Position numbers and translations under genes: made by a program. Shown here piece by piece: positions 42,556 to 50,518 of a stretch of 64,000 nucleotides of DNA. The notes under the pieces are model-generated. The model saw only the letters and a program-made list of their open reading frames with translations. It was not told the origin of the DNA and searched no databases. Every line of letters begins with the position of its first letter. The stretch's first letter is position 1. Origin of the DNA: Frondihabitans sp. 762G35 (GTDB taxonomy: Bacteria; Actinomycetota; Actinomycetes; Actinomycetales; Microbacteriaceae); assembly GCF_002074055.1 (NCBI RefSeq), contig NZ_CP014619.1, positions 3,257,002 to 3,321,001 on the forward strand, written 5' to 3'.

Positions 42556-43605
42556 CTAGCGGGCGAGCGTCTCGCGGGGCAGCTCGCCGAACCGGTCGAC
42601 GTACGACGCCGAGAACCGGCCGAGATTGCCGAAGCACCACCGACGGGCGACCTCCGACACCCGCGTCTCGCCGGGTCGGCCGGAGAGGAGGTCCTGGCGG
42701 ACGCGATCGAGGCGCACGGTGCGCAGGTAGCCGGTCGGGGACGCACCGAGGTGCTCGCTCATCTGGGCCTGCAGCGAGCGCGGGTGGAGTCCGGAGGCGA
42801 CGGCGATGTCCGCCGACGTGATCGGCTCGTCCGCGTGCGCGTGGACGTACTCGGCGGCCAGGCGCAGACGTCGGGTGCGCTCGGTGCGGATCGCGACGGG
42901 CACGTCGACCGCGCGCCAGGGGAACAGGTCGAGGAGGGCGAGCACCAGCAGGGTCTGCGCGGCGAGCCGAGCGGCTCCGGACGACCCCTCGGCGACGATG
43001 ATCGGCGTCACGTCGCCGAGGACCTTCCGCCAGGCGGCGAGATCCTCGTCGGAGGGGACGGCGTCGTAGTCGAAGACGATCCGCTGGGACGGCCCGCCGT
43101 GCCGCTCGGCGGCGATGTCCTCGAGGAACGTCGCGTCGATCTGCACGATGCCGTGCCGGTGCGGCGTCATCGCGAACGAGAACGACGTCTCCGTCGGCGT
43201 GAGGAACGGGCGCGCACCGACGCTGGTCAGCTGGCCCCGGGGGTAGTCGATCGTCACGGAACCGGCCTGGAACCACGACACGACGTAGTCGCGCGACCAC
43301 GGGATGACGCCCTGCAGGTGTCCGCGGAAGGTGCCGGTCTGCACGCTCAGCCGCGCGTCTCCTGCCGTCGCGAACCGGTAGGCGAAGTCCCCGGACGCCG
43401 GCCGCGCCCGGAACTGACGCCCGTCCAGGGACTCCTCGAGCTGGCGACGGGCGCCGTCGATGTCGTCCCCGGACCAGGAGCCGCGCAGAAATTCGGTCGC
43501 AGGAGTCACGGGGTGATCGGCGAACGCAGCCGGGACGCCGGGGTCGGCCGGTGTCGCGGGCCTGTCCTCGGGGATCTGCTCGGGGGTCGTGTACGTGTCG
43601 GTCAT
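42556..43605 (-). CDS. AraC-family transcriptional regulator
   Basis: Regulator of 349 residues. The C-terminal 100 residues hold two helix-turn-helix motifs of AraC type (ITSADIAVASGLHPRSLQAQMSEHLG; SEVARRWCFGNLGRFSASYVDRFGELP). The N-terminal 240 residues resemble the AraC_binding_2 / AraC-ligand domain (FRGHLQGVIPWSRDYVVSWFQAG; HGIVQIDATFLEDIA). ATG 43605 has CAGGAG eight to nine bases before it. It may control the two unknown genes downstream or the divergent region, but no operator is visible. No ligand is suggested by the context. Confidence 0.9.
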   Translation of the reverse strand: MTDTYTTPEQIPEDRPATPADPGVPAAFADHPVTPATEFLRGSWSGDDIDGARRQLEESLDGRQFRARPASGDFAYRFATAGDARLSVQTGTFRGHLQGVIPWSRDYVVSWFQAGSVTIDYPRGQLTSVGARPFLTPTETSFSFAMTPHRHGIVQIDATFLEDIAAERHGGPSQRIVFDYDAVPSDEDLAAWRKVLGDVTPIIVAEGSSGAARLAAQTLLVLALLDLFPWRAVDVPVAIRTERTRRLRLAAEYVHAHADEPITSADIAVASGLHPRSLQAQMSEHLGASPTGYLRTVRLDRVRQDLLSGRPGETRVSEVARRWCFGNLGRFSASYVDRFGELPRETLAR

Positions 43606-43719
43606 GCTCGTCGCTCCTGATCGCGCCCACCCGGCGTCGCACGGTGGTGAATCGTGGCCGAGATGAAGTCGCTGACCAGGATGCCGCAGCTGGCCGGCAT
43701 TGTCTCCCCCCAGTCCGCG

Positions 43720-44286
43720 TTACGCGGGACCGACGATGTACCCCGAGCCGGAAGGCCGTGGCGCCTCGGCCAAGGACTCCGCCATCGCCGAGAGTCCGTG
43801 CTCGAGCCCGGCCACCTGGGTCGCGTCGAGCCCGGCGGCCGCCCCGGCGATCGCCGCTTGGAAGGCGGTGTAGGTGGTCTCCATGATGCGGTGCCCCTCG
43901 GGCGTCAGCTCGAGGAGGAGGCTCCGCCGGTCGCTGGGGTTCTCCGACCGCGTCAGCAGGCCGCGACCCACGAGGGCGGTCGTCACGGAGGTCACGGCCG
44001 GGGTCGACATCTCGAGGAACTCGGCGAGAGCCTTGGGAGTGACGCTCCGTCCCTCCGCGACCCGAGAAAGGGCCCGGAGCTCCGTGCCGGACACGCCCGC
44101 ATCGGCGGCCAGCGTCTTCCGGACCGAGTCGAGAGCGCGGAGGAACTCCTGAGCCGCACCCGGCAGCCCGCCCAGGGTGTGCGTGTCTCCGATGAGGCGA
44201 TAGACGGGGGGCTCCTCGCTCGGGCCGTCCGTTTCGGGTCGGGACGGCGGTCCGTCACTTATACCGCTCGGAAATTCTTCGAGCAA
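43720..44286 (-). CDS. MarR-family transcriptional regulator
   Basis: Winged-helix regulator of 188 residues. The DNA-binding part is at about residues 70-130: LRALSRVAEGRSVTPKALAEFLEMSTPAVTSVTTALVGRGLLTR followed by the wing SENPSDRRSLLLELTPEG, the MarR signature. An N-terminal extension of about 30 residues is rich in Pro and Glu. The start codon is at 44286; TACTC (44294-44298) and GAGTA (44306-44310) form an inverted repeat directly upstream that could be its own operator. Targets unknown; the DHA2 exporter gene nearby is one possibility. Confidence 0.88.
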   Translation of the reverse strand: MLEEFPSGISDGPPSRPETDGPSEEPPVYRLIGDTHTLGGLPGAAQEFLRALDSVRKTLAADAGVSGTELRALSRVAEGRSVTPKALAEFLEMSTPAVTSVTTALVGRGLLTRSENPSDRRSLLLELTPEGHRIMETTYTAFQAAIAGAAAGLDATQVAGLEHGLSAMAESLAEAPRPSGSGYIVGPA

Positions 44287-44657
44287 GGCCCTTTACTCCA
44301 GATCCGAGTAGTTCGACAATGTAGTTGTTCCATGTTGGAGGTAACCCGACGAGGGCCACCTCACAGTCCTCGTTCCGATCTGTTCACGGCTGGAGGACGA
44401 TCCGAAGAATCGTCACCGCACCCGGAAAGATCCGGGTGTTCCGATCATGTCGCGAACGAGCGTGCCGTTCGCCTCGGTGTCCGCACCTGATCCTGAAGCG
44501 GTTGCCGAGATGCGCTTTCTCGTCGCCACTCGTCCCGATGACCCCTACATCGGCTCGGCCCATGGCACGGCGCATCACCCCGACGGCACCGAGGTGCCGC
44601 GGCCGCCCGAGGTCGCGGCACCTCCCCTCACCGGTTCGGGACGCGAGGAGGCTCCCC
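44287..44657. other. 371-base gap without a supported gene
   Basis: The left part (44290-44345) is AT-richer and holds the inverted repeat TACTC-N7-GAGTA and two direct GTAGTT copies (44309-44314, 44331-44336), likely promoter and operator sequence of the marR gene. The remaining 300 bases read in several frames, but none has typical coding bias with a proper stop; the plus frame from ATG 44447 runs on through the next gene and is not credible. Confidence 0.5.
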
Positions 44658-44969
44658 GTGGGACGAATGACCTACTCCGCGATCCCCGTCGAGATCGACG
44701 ACCGTCCCCTCCGGCACCTGGAGATCGTGATCGGCTCCAAGCTCCGCCGGCGGGAGGCGTTTCTGTTCTCCTGGCGGGAACGGCCGGAGTTCGGCAGCGG
44801 AAGGGGCGCCCTGTGGGTGGCGCCCGGTGTCCCGCTGCGATTCAGCTATTCGACGCACTCCGCCGGGGAGATCAACGAGCGGTGGCTCCGAGACCTCGAG
44901 ATCGCGGCGAACGGCCCGCGCGGTCTCGGCCTGACCGCCGAGCCGGCGTACCCTCCGTCGCGCCGCTGA
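44658..44969 (+). CDS. DUF7882-type small protein
   Basis: Protein of 103 residues of a kind common in Microbacteriaceae. Typical features are a start like MGRMTY, then VEIDDRPLRHLEIVIGSKLRRREAFLFSW, a central LWVAPGVPLRFSY and INERWLRDLEIAANGPRGL. The start is GTG 44658, since GAGGAG (44645-44650) lies seven bases upstream. In databases such proteins often carry the label ATP-dependent DNA ligase because of location or fusion; nothing here supports ligase activity, as the protein is far too short. Function unknown; cytoplasmic. Confidence 0.8.
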   Translation: MGRMTYSAIPVEIDDRPLRHLEIVIGSKLRRREAFLFSWRERPEFGSGRGALWVAPGVPLRFSYSTHSAGEINERWLRDLEIAANGPRGLGLTAEPAYPPSRR

Positions 44970-44982
44970 CACCCGGCCCGGC

Positions 44983-46362
44983 TCAGCGGACGGGGTGCGG
45001 ATCCGGGACGCGCTCCCGCGAGCGCAGACCGATCCCCGACACAGCCGCGCTCACGACGAGGAGCACCACCACGACGACGATCACCCGGTGGAAGCCCGGC
45101 ACGGTCAGGACGCCGCCGGTGATGACGCCGACGAAGGCGATGGCGACCAACCCCGCCACGCGGGCGATCGCGTTGTTGACGGCGGAGGCGATCCCGGCCT
45201 CGTCCGCCCGGACGTCGCCGAGGACCATCGACGTGAGCGGAGTGACGGTGACGGTCATCCCGAGGCCGAACAGCAGGACACCGGGCAGGATCTGCCACCA
45301 CACGTCGAGCGGTTCGCCCACGCGGAGCATCCACGCGAATCCCCCGGCCGTGATGAGCGGGCCGACGGTCATGAAGACGCGCGGTCCGAACCGACCGGAC
45401 CAGACCCCGATCCTGCTGGAGAGGGCCAGCGACAGCAGCGTGATCGGCAGCGTCACGAGGCCGGAGACCGTGGCCGGGAGATGGCCGATCTCCTGCACGA
45501 CCAGGGGGATCATCAGCGTCGCGAGACTCACGGACGCGTAGATGCCGGCGGTCGCGAGGTTGCCGACCGCGAATGCCCGGACGCGGAAGAGCCGCAGCGG
45601 CATCATCGGGTGGGCCGCGCGTCGCTCCCAGAGGACGAAGGCGACGAGGCAGAGCACGCCGACGACCAGCGCGGTGACGACCAGCGGGTCGCCGAATCCG
45701 ATCCGCGTTCCCTCGATCAGGGCGAACACGGGGCCGGCGAGACCCAGGGCCCCCAGCACGGCGCCCGGCACGTCGATGTGCGTCGACCCGTCGACGCCGC
45801 GGTGGGCGTCCTTCGGGAGCCTCGCGACGAGCAGCAGCGTGAGGGCGGCGGGCAGCACGACGATGCCGAAGACCCACCGCCAACCCAGCGAGTCGACGAG
45901 GGCGCCGCCCACCAGCGGCCCGACGAGGAAGGCGACGCCGGTCCACGCGGTCCAGGTTCCGATCGCCTTCGACATGGCGACCCCGGTGAAGGTCGCCGTG
46001 ATCAGCGCGAGGCTCGACGGGACCAGGAGGGCTCCGGCCACCCCCTGGAGGGCGCGGGCGGCGATCAGGAGCTCGGCGTTCGGGGCGAAGGCCGCCAGGA
46101 GCGACGTGGCGGCGAATCCGATCAGTCCGGCCGTCAGGATGCGCAGCCGCCCGAAGAGGTCGGAGAGCGATCCCGCCACGAGCATGAGCGACCCGAGGGT
46201 CAGGAGGTAGGCGTCGACGACCCACTGCTGGAGGGTCACCCCTCCCCCGAGGTCGCGCGCCAGGGCGGGCAGCGCCACCGTCACGATCGACCCGTCGAGG
46301 AAAGCCACGAAGGACGCGAGGATCGCCACGACGAGCACCGTGCGTCGAGCGTCTCCGGTCAT
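44983..46362 (-). CDS. MFS exporter, DHA2 (14-TMS) type
   Basis: Membrane transporter of 459 residues. Motif A (GSLSDLFGRLRIL), motif C-like GWRWVFGIVVLPAA and the motif D region FLDGSIVTVALPALARDL identify drug:proton antiporters of the DHA2/EmrB group; about 14 hydrophobic segments are visible. ATG 46362 follows GGAGGGAG at good spacing. It is convergent with the DUF7882 gene and divergent from the next unknown gene. Drug or metabolite export by proton motive force is expected; the substrate is unknown. Confidence 0.92.
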   Translation of the reverse strand: MTGDARRTVLVVAILASFVAFLDGSIVTVALPALARDLGGGVTLQQWVVDAYLLTLGSLMLVAGSLSDLFGRLRILTAGLIGFAATSLLAAFAPNAELLIAARALQGVAGALLVPSSLALITATFTGVAMSKAIGTWTAWTGVAFLVGPLVGGALVDSLGWRWVFGIVVLPAALTLLLVARLPKDAHRGVDGSTHIDVPGAVLGALGLAGPVFALIEGTRIGFGDPLVVTALVVGVLCLVAFVLWERRAAHPMMPLRLFRVRAFAVGNLATAGIYASVSLATLMIPLVVQEIGHLPATVSGLVTLPITLLSLALSSRIGVWSGRFGPRVFMTVGPLITAGGFAWMLRVGEPLDVWWQILPGVLLFGLGMTVTVTPLTSMVLGDVRADEAGIASAVNNAIARVAGLVAIAFVGVITGGVLTVPGFHRVIVVVVVLLVVSAAVSGIGLRSRERVPDPHPVR

Positions 46363-46486
46363 CCGCTGTCTCCCTCCGCCCGTCGGGGCACGTGCTCTCG
46401 GGGCCGTCTCGATCCGGTCGTCCCGGACCAGTATGAGCCGCGGCACCGTCCTTCCGGCGGGAACGTCCGTGCCTCACACTGGCAGC

Positions 46487-47215
46487 GTGAAGTGGATCGA
46501 CGACATCGGCCGCGGCGACTGGCTCCGGGAGCGCATCACCGACGACGGCCGCGGCGTCCCGACCGTGGCCGGGAGCGGGTGGGAGGCGTCCGCGCGCATC
46601 CCGCACCCGGCGGAGGCGTCCGGCGACGGCACCGCGGCGGGCGCGGCACCGGAGGGGTGGCTGGAGCCGCGGCTCCTGCGCTCCCTCGCCTCGCTTCTCG
46701 AGGCGGCGACCTCGACGCCCGACGACGTCACCGTCGGCGTCTGGAACGGCTTCGCTCGCACACGGGAGGGGTCGTCGACCGGTCGCGGCATCGTCATGGT
46801 CGAGGGGGACGCGCCGGATGCTCAGCCCGCGCCGACCGCGGCCGAGCGGGATGCCCTCATGGAGCGGCTCCTCGCCGAGGCGAACGCTCGACTGCGGGCG
46901 GGCATCCTGCCTCTCGGGCCCGCGGGCACGTTCCTGGAGCTGCCGGGCCGCGAGTACCTCCTCGGGCCGGCCACCGTGCGCGATCTCGCTGACCTCGCCG
47001 AGCACGACATCGACCTCTCGGACGGCCTCCAGCTGATCTGGCCCGCCGACCACGCGTGGCTCGTCGCCAGCGACATCGACCTCGACGTGACCATCGTGGG
47101 TGGTTCGGCGGCCCTGATCCGGCGGATCGTCGCGCACCCCGACCTTCCGGCGATCGAGGTGCCCGAGGAGGACGGCTCCGACCGCGCTAGGGTGACCGGA
47201 TGTGGAAGCCGCTGA
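46487..47215 (+). CDS. Unknown conserved-looking protein
   Basis: Cytoplasmic protein of 242 residues without recognised motifs. Features: an opening KWIDDIGRGDWLRERI, a Trp/Phe-rich VGVWNGFAR, a TFLELPGREYLLGPATV segment, and LIWPADHAWLVASDIDLDVTIVGGS near the end. It resembles hypothetical proteins found singly in actinobacteria. GTG 46487 is preceded at six bases by CACACT, a weak leaderless -10. The last 16 bases overlap the NTF2-like gene. No function assigned. Confidence 0.78.
   Translation: MKWIDDIGRGDWLRERITDDGRGVPTVAGSGWEASARIPHPAEASGDGTAAGAAPEGWLEPRLLRSLASLLEAATSTPDDVTVGVWNGFARTREGSSTGRGIVMVEGDAPDAQPAPTAAERDALMERLLAEANARLRAGILPLGPAGTFLELPGREYLLGPATVRDLADLAEHDIDLSDGLQLIWPADHAWLVASDIDLDVTIVGGSAALIRRIVAHPDLPAIEVPEEDGSDRARVTGCGSR
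47188..47193 (+). promoter_or_regulatory. -10 element of NTF2-like gene, leaderless start
   Basis: TAGGGT, six bases before ATG 47200, lying inside the end of the upstream gene. Confidence 0.45.
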
Positions 47216-47559
47216 CCGCCGAGCACGAGCCGATCCGCGACGCCGAACTGGCACTGCTCTCCTCGAGCGTGCGACACGACCGGGAACGCCTAGCCGACCT
47301 CCTCGCCCCCGACTTCGCGGAGATCGGTCGCTCGGGACGACGCTGGAACCGGGACGAGATCGTCGCGTCCCTCCGTGACGAGGCGCCTCGCGACGTGCCC
47401 GACACCTCCGACTGGTCGTTCAACCGGGTCGGCCCCGACCTCGTCCTCGTGACCTACGTCATCCGTCGCGGTGACGAGACGAGCCGCCACAGCTCCCTGT
47501 GGCAGACGCCCGGCCCCGTCCTCCGGTTCCACCAGGGCACTCCCGTTCCCGGGCACTAG
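47200..47559 (+). CDS. NTF2-like / DUF4440 family protein
   Basis: Cytoplasmic protein of 119 residues with a cone-shaped NTF2-like fold. The pattern LLAPDFAEIGRSGRRWNRDEIVASL followed by VLVTYVIRRGDE and HSSLWQ is typical of DUF4440/SnoaL-like proteins, which bind small molecules or act as association domains. No catalytic residues are identifiable. ATG 47200 lies in the end of the upstream gene (16-base overlap) and has a TAGGGT -10 six bases before it. It is convergent with the HAD gene. Confidence 0.85.
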   Translation: MWKPLTAEHEPIRDAELALLSSSVRHDRERLADLLAPDFAEIGRSGRRWNRDEIVASLRDEAPRDVPDTSDWSFNRVGPDLVLVTYVIRRGDETSRHSSLWQTPGPVLRFHQGTPVPGH

Positions 47560-47619
47560 ACGTCGCCACGGCTGCGAGATCGATCTCGGGGCGTGCCGCT
47601 CCGGAGCGTCGTGTCGCGG

Positions 47620-48348
47620 TCACTCCGGGCTGGCGAGCGCGAACGCCCTCCACATCTGGTCGGGTCGTGAGATCAGGCACTGCATGCCCAGAGCAGCACC
47701 GCCGACGTCGTCGTGTGCCGAGTCGCCGATCATCAGACACTCGCTCGGGTCCGTGCCGAGCAGATCTGCTGCACGTTGGAAGATGCGCGGGTCGGGTTTC
47801 ACATACCCGACCTCATAGGAGAGGACCACCGCGTCCAGTGCGGAGGCGATGCCCCAGCCCGAAAGTGCGGGGCGTATGTCCAGAGCGATGTTCGAAACGA
47901 TGGCCAAGCGGATCCCCGCCTCAGACGCTCGGCGAACGAAGTCCGCCGCGCCGTCGTTCAGCACCCACTGGTTCGGCATCGTCTCGTAGAGAGCGCGGGC
48001 CAGGTCGACGGGGACCGCTCCGTCGTGGCTCAGCGTCGACACGAAAGCCTGCCGGTGCACTTCGGGGTCGAGATCCCAGTCCGCGGCGGGGAACGACTTC
48101 TTCGCATCGCTCCAGACGTTGCGCAGTCGTTCGACGAGCACCGGCCGTGAGGAAGGACGGCTCGACGTCAGCGATCCTGCATCGTCGACCCATGTCTCGA
48201 ACGATCGCACGACCGCCGTCGTGTTGTGGAAGTCGAGGAGGACGGCGCGAGGCCGAGCTCTCGCTGACGCGGACGGTCGCGCTTCGCTGGACGACGTCCC
48301 GCGTCGTGATCGATCGACGTGCGCGTGGTTGTCTCCGGTTCCACCCAT
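47620..48348 (-). CDS. HAD-superfamily hydrolase
   Basis: Cytoplasmic phosphatase-like enzyme of 242 residues. Motif I is LLDFHNTTA (nucleophile Asp), in which the usual second Asp of DxD is replaced by His; motif II is IVSN, motif III K in VKPDPRIF, and motif IV GDSAHDD. The His at motif I means the leaving group may be protonated differently, or activity is altered. The N-terminal 30 residues are Ser/Arg-rich and may not be translated; a later start would give about 210 residues. Substrate unknown. Confidence 0.85.
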   Translation of the reverse strand: MGGTGDNHAHVDRSRRGTSSSEARPSASARARPRAVLLDFHNTTAVVRSFETWVDDAGSLTSSRPSSRPVLVERLRNVWSDAKKSFPAADWDLDPEVHRQAFVSTLSHDGAVPVDLARALYETMPNQWVLNDGAADFVRRASEAGIRLAIVSNIALDIRPALSGWGIASALDAVVLSYEVGYVKPDPRIFQRAADLLGTDPSECLMIGDSAHDDVGGAALGMQCLISRPDQMWRAFALASPE

Positions 48349-48438
48349 CCGGTCACACTAGGCCAGCCGCGGTGGATGTCCCGCGCGCCATCGACGAGAA
48401 TGAGCCACACCCCATCCACGCCGCCGCCCGAGGGAGAT

Positions 48439-49020
48439 GCCATGGCCGGATTCACCGGTTTCGCGAGCCGCCGCAACGCCGATCCCGCGCTGCCGCCGGG
48501 TCAGTACCTCGAGAAGGGGTTCCCGGTGCTCTCGACCGGCCCCGACCCCACCATCACGGTGTGGGAACTCCAGCTCGCCACCGACGTGGGCAGCCGCTCC
48601 TGGTCGTGGGAGGAGTTCCTCGCCCTCCCGCAGGAGGACGTCGCCACCGACATCCACTGCGTCACGAGCTGGTCGAAGCTCGGCACGCACTGGCGCGGCG
48701 TCTCCGTCGACACGCTCTTCGAGGGCCTCGCCACCGAGCACCGGTTCGCGATGGCCCACTGCTACGGCGGCTACACGACGAACCTGCCGCTCGCCGACCT
48801 GCTCGGCGGCAAAGCGTGGGTCGTTCACGAGTTCGAAGGCGCACCCCTCCGGTCCGAGCACGGCGGGCCGGCGAGGCTCTTCGTGCCGCACCTGTACTTC
48901 TGGAAGAGCGCCAAGTGGCTCCAGGGTCTCCAGACCATGGCGACCGACCGGCCCGGGTTCTGGGAGAACTACGGCTACCACAACCACGGCGACCCGTGGA
49001 AGGAAGAGCGCTACGCGTGA
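48439..49020 (+). CDS. Molybdopterin-dependent oxidoreductase (sulfite oxidase-like)
   Basis: Protein of 193 residues with the sulfite-oxidase/YedY molybdopterin domain. The Cys that ligates molybdenum is in DIHCVTSWSKLG; RGVSVDTLFEG, HCYGGYTTNLPL and PARLFVPHLYFWKSAKWL follow as in this family. There is no twin-arginine signal, so unlike MsrP it stays in the cytoplasm. ATG 48439 is in the right frame; it lies eight bases after GAGGGAG (48427-48433). The flavin reductase gene overlaps its stop as GTGA, so the two very likely form one electron-transfer pair. Confidence 0.88.
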   Translation, partial: AMAGFTGFASRRNADPALPPGQYLEKGFPVLSTGPDPTITVWELQLATDVGSRSWSWEEFLALPQEDVATDIHCVTSWSKLGTHWRGVSVDTLFEGLATEHRFAMAHCYGGYTTNLPLADLLGGKAWVVHEFEGAPLRSEHGGPARLFVPHLYFWKSAKWLQGLQTMATDRPGFWENYGYHNHGDPWKEERYA

Positions 49021-49763
49021 CCGGCTCCTGGCGCCCCGCCGTCTGCGTCGCCGCCCGCACGGAGACTCCGACGGCGCGCAGCATCCGGCTCCGGGTCGAC
49101 GGCCTCGGCCCCGTCGTCGCCGGACAGCACATCGACATCCGGCTCACGGCCGACGACGGCTACCAGGCGGTCCGGTCGTACTCCCTTTCGGCGACTCCCG
49201 TCGGGGGCCCCCTCGGCGTCCCGCTGGCCGACGACGAGGTCGAGATCACGGTCGAGGAACTCCCCGAGGGCGAGGTGTCGCCCTACCTCGTCCAGGGTCT
49301 GGAACCGCAGGATGCGCTCGAGGTCCGCGGCCCCATCGGCGGCTGGTTCGTGTGGCGTGACACCGACCCCGACCCGGTGCAGCTCATCGGCGGCGGGTCC
49401 GGCGTCGCTCCCCTGGTCGCGATGCTCCGCGCGCGGGTGGCCGGCAGGAGCCCCGTGCCGATGCGCCTCCTCACCTCCGTCCGCACCCCCGAATCCCTCT
49501 ACTTCGGCGACGAGTTGCGCCGCCTCGCCGAAGTCCCGGGCATCGGGGTCGACGTCGCCTACTCGCGCGAGGCGCCCGCCGGGGAGGTTCGACCGGCGGG
49601 GCGCCTCACGGCCGGCGACATCGCGGCCTTCGTCCAGGAGCCCGGCGCCGGGACGGTCTTCGTCTGCGGCCGCACCTCGTTCGTGGCCGCGGTCACCGAC
49701 CTGCTGATCGCGCGCGGTCACGACCCGGCGAGCATCCGGACGGAACGGTTCGGCGGAGCCTGA
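49017..49763 (+). CDS. FAD-binding oxidoreductase (ferredoxin-reductase type)
   Basis: Flavoprotein reductase of 248 residues. The FAD-binding motif RSYSL (residues 58-62), the NAD(P)-binding GGGSGVAPL and the final CGRTSFV (CGxxxF variant) are present in order. No [2Fe-2S] domain is attached at the C-terminus. GTG 49017 overlaps the molybdoenzyme stop (GTGA, 49017-49020). It likely passes electrons between NAD(P)H and the molybdopterin enzyme, a combination known in bacterial genomes but with no established substrate. Confidence 0.88.
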   Translation: MTGSWRPAVCVAARTETPTARSIRLRVDGLGPVVAGQHIDIRLTADDGYQAVRSYSLSATPVGGPLGVPLADDEVEITVEELPEGEVSPYLVQGLEPQDALEVRGPIGGWFVWRDTDPDPVQLIGGGSGVAPLVAMLRARVAGRSPVPMRLLTSVRTPESLYFGDELRRLAEVPGIGVDVAYSREAPAGEVRPAGRLTAGDIAAFVQEPGAGTVFVCGRTSFVAAVTDLLIARGHDPASIRTERFGGA

Positions 49764-49804
49764 CCCCGGCAGATCCGGGCGGGGCATCTCCTGGGACGGT
49801 CCCG

Positions 49805-50518
49805 TCAGGCGCTCCAGCTGCGGCGCTTCGTCAACGGCGTGGCGAACGAGTCGATCTTGCTCGTGGAGAGCCCCTGGCGGATCAGGGTCTCGACGAGGGC
49901 GGCAGCGGCCGCGACGCCGTCGACGACCGGTACGGGGAGGCGTCCGCGCACGTGCTTTTCCAGCCCGGCCATACCGGCACAGCCCAGGCAGATTACCTCG
50001 GCGCCCTTCGTGATTGCTCGCCGTCCGGCCTCGACGAACGCTTCCGCCGTCGCGAACGGGTCTTCGTCGAGTTCCAGGACGCCGAGCCCGGTGTCCTCGA
50101 TCGCGGCACAGCGGTCGATGAGACCTGCCGTCGTCAGGCTGTCCTCGATCTGTCCGACAGCGCGCCTCACGGTGGTGACCACCCCGTAGCGGCGTCCGAG
50201 GGTCATGGCGAGGTGCGCGGCGGCCTCGGTGATGTCGACCACCGGGATGGAGAGGAGTTCGCGAGCACCCTCTCGTCCGTGCTCTCCAAAGCCCGCCAGG
50301 ACGACACCGTCGATGTCGTCGGACAGACGCTCGAGCGTCTGGAGGACGGCGGCGGCGCTGATGAAACTGTCGTACCACCCTTCGGCGGAGGCCACTCCCC
50401 AGGCGGGCGTGATGCCGACGACCTCCACGTCCGGTCCGACGGCGAGCCGAGCGCGTGATGCGGCGGTCTCCGTCATCGACACGGTCGTGTTGCAGTTGAC
50501 GACGGCGATGCGGATCAC
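49805..50518 (-). CDS. Asp/Glu racemase-superfamily protein, AMDase-like active site
   Basis: Cytoplasmic protein of 237 residues with the Asp/Glu/hydantoin racemase fold. In racemases two Cys flank the substrate; here the first position is Gly (G76 in VVLAGFGEHG) and only the second is Cys (C180 in CLGCAGM). That is the pattern of arylmalonate decarboxylase, which has Gly and Cys at these places. NCNTT (residues 8-12) and TTAGL match the anion-holding loops. GTG 50518 overlaps the upstream stop as GTGA. Last gene of the catabolic-looking operon. It may decarboxylate or isomerise rather than racemise; activity is not proved by sequence. Confidence 0.8.
   Translation of the reverse strand: MIRIAVVNCNTTVSMTETAASRARLAVGPDVEVVGITPAWGVASAEGWYDSFISAAAVLQTLERLSDDIDGVVLAGFGEHGREGARELLSIPVVDITEAAAHLAMTLGRRYGVVTTVRRAVGQIEDSLTTAGLIDRCAAIEDTGLGVLELDEDPFATAEAFVEAGRRAITKGAEVICLGCAGMAGLEKHVRGRLPVPVVDGVAAAAALVETLIRQGLSTSKIDSFATPLTKRRSWSA

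Noticed and set aside
44447-44660. Possible small gene starting MSRTSVPF in the 44287-44657 gap
   Set aside because: Its frame has no stop before the next gene and continues as an antisense-like shadow for 1 kb. A real gene would need a stop before 44658.
44658-44969. ATP-dependent DNA ligase, a label often attached to this kind of small protein
   Set aside because: The protein has 103 residues and no adenylation motif. The name would be misleading.
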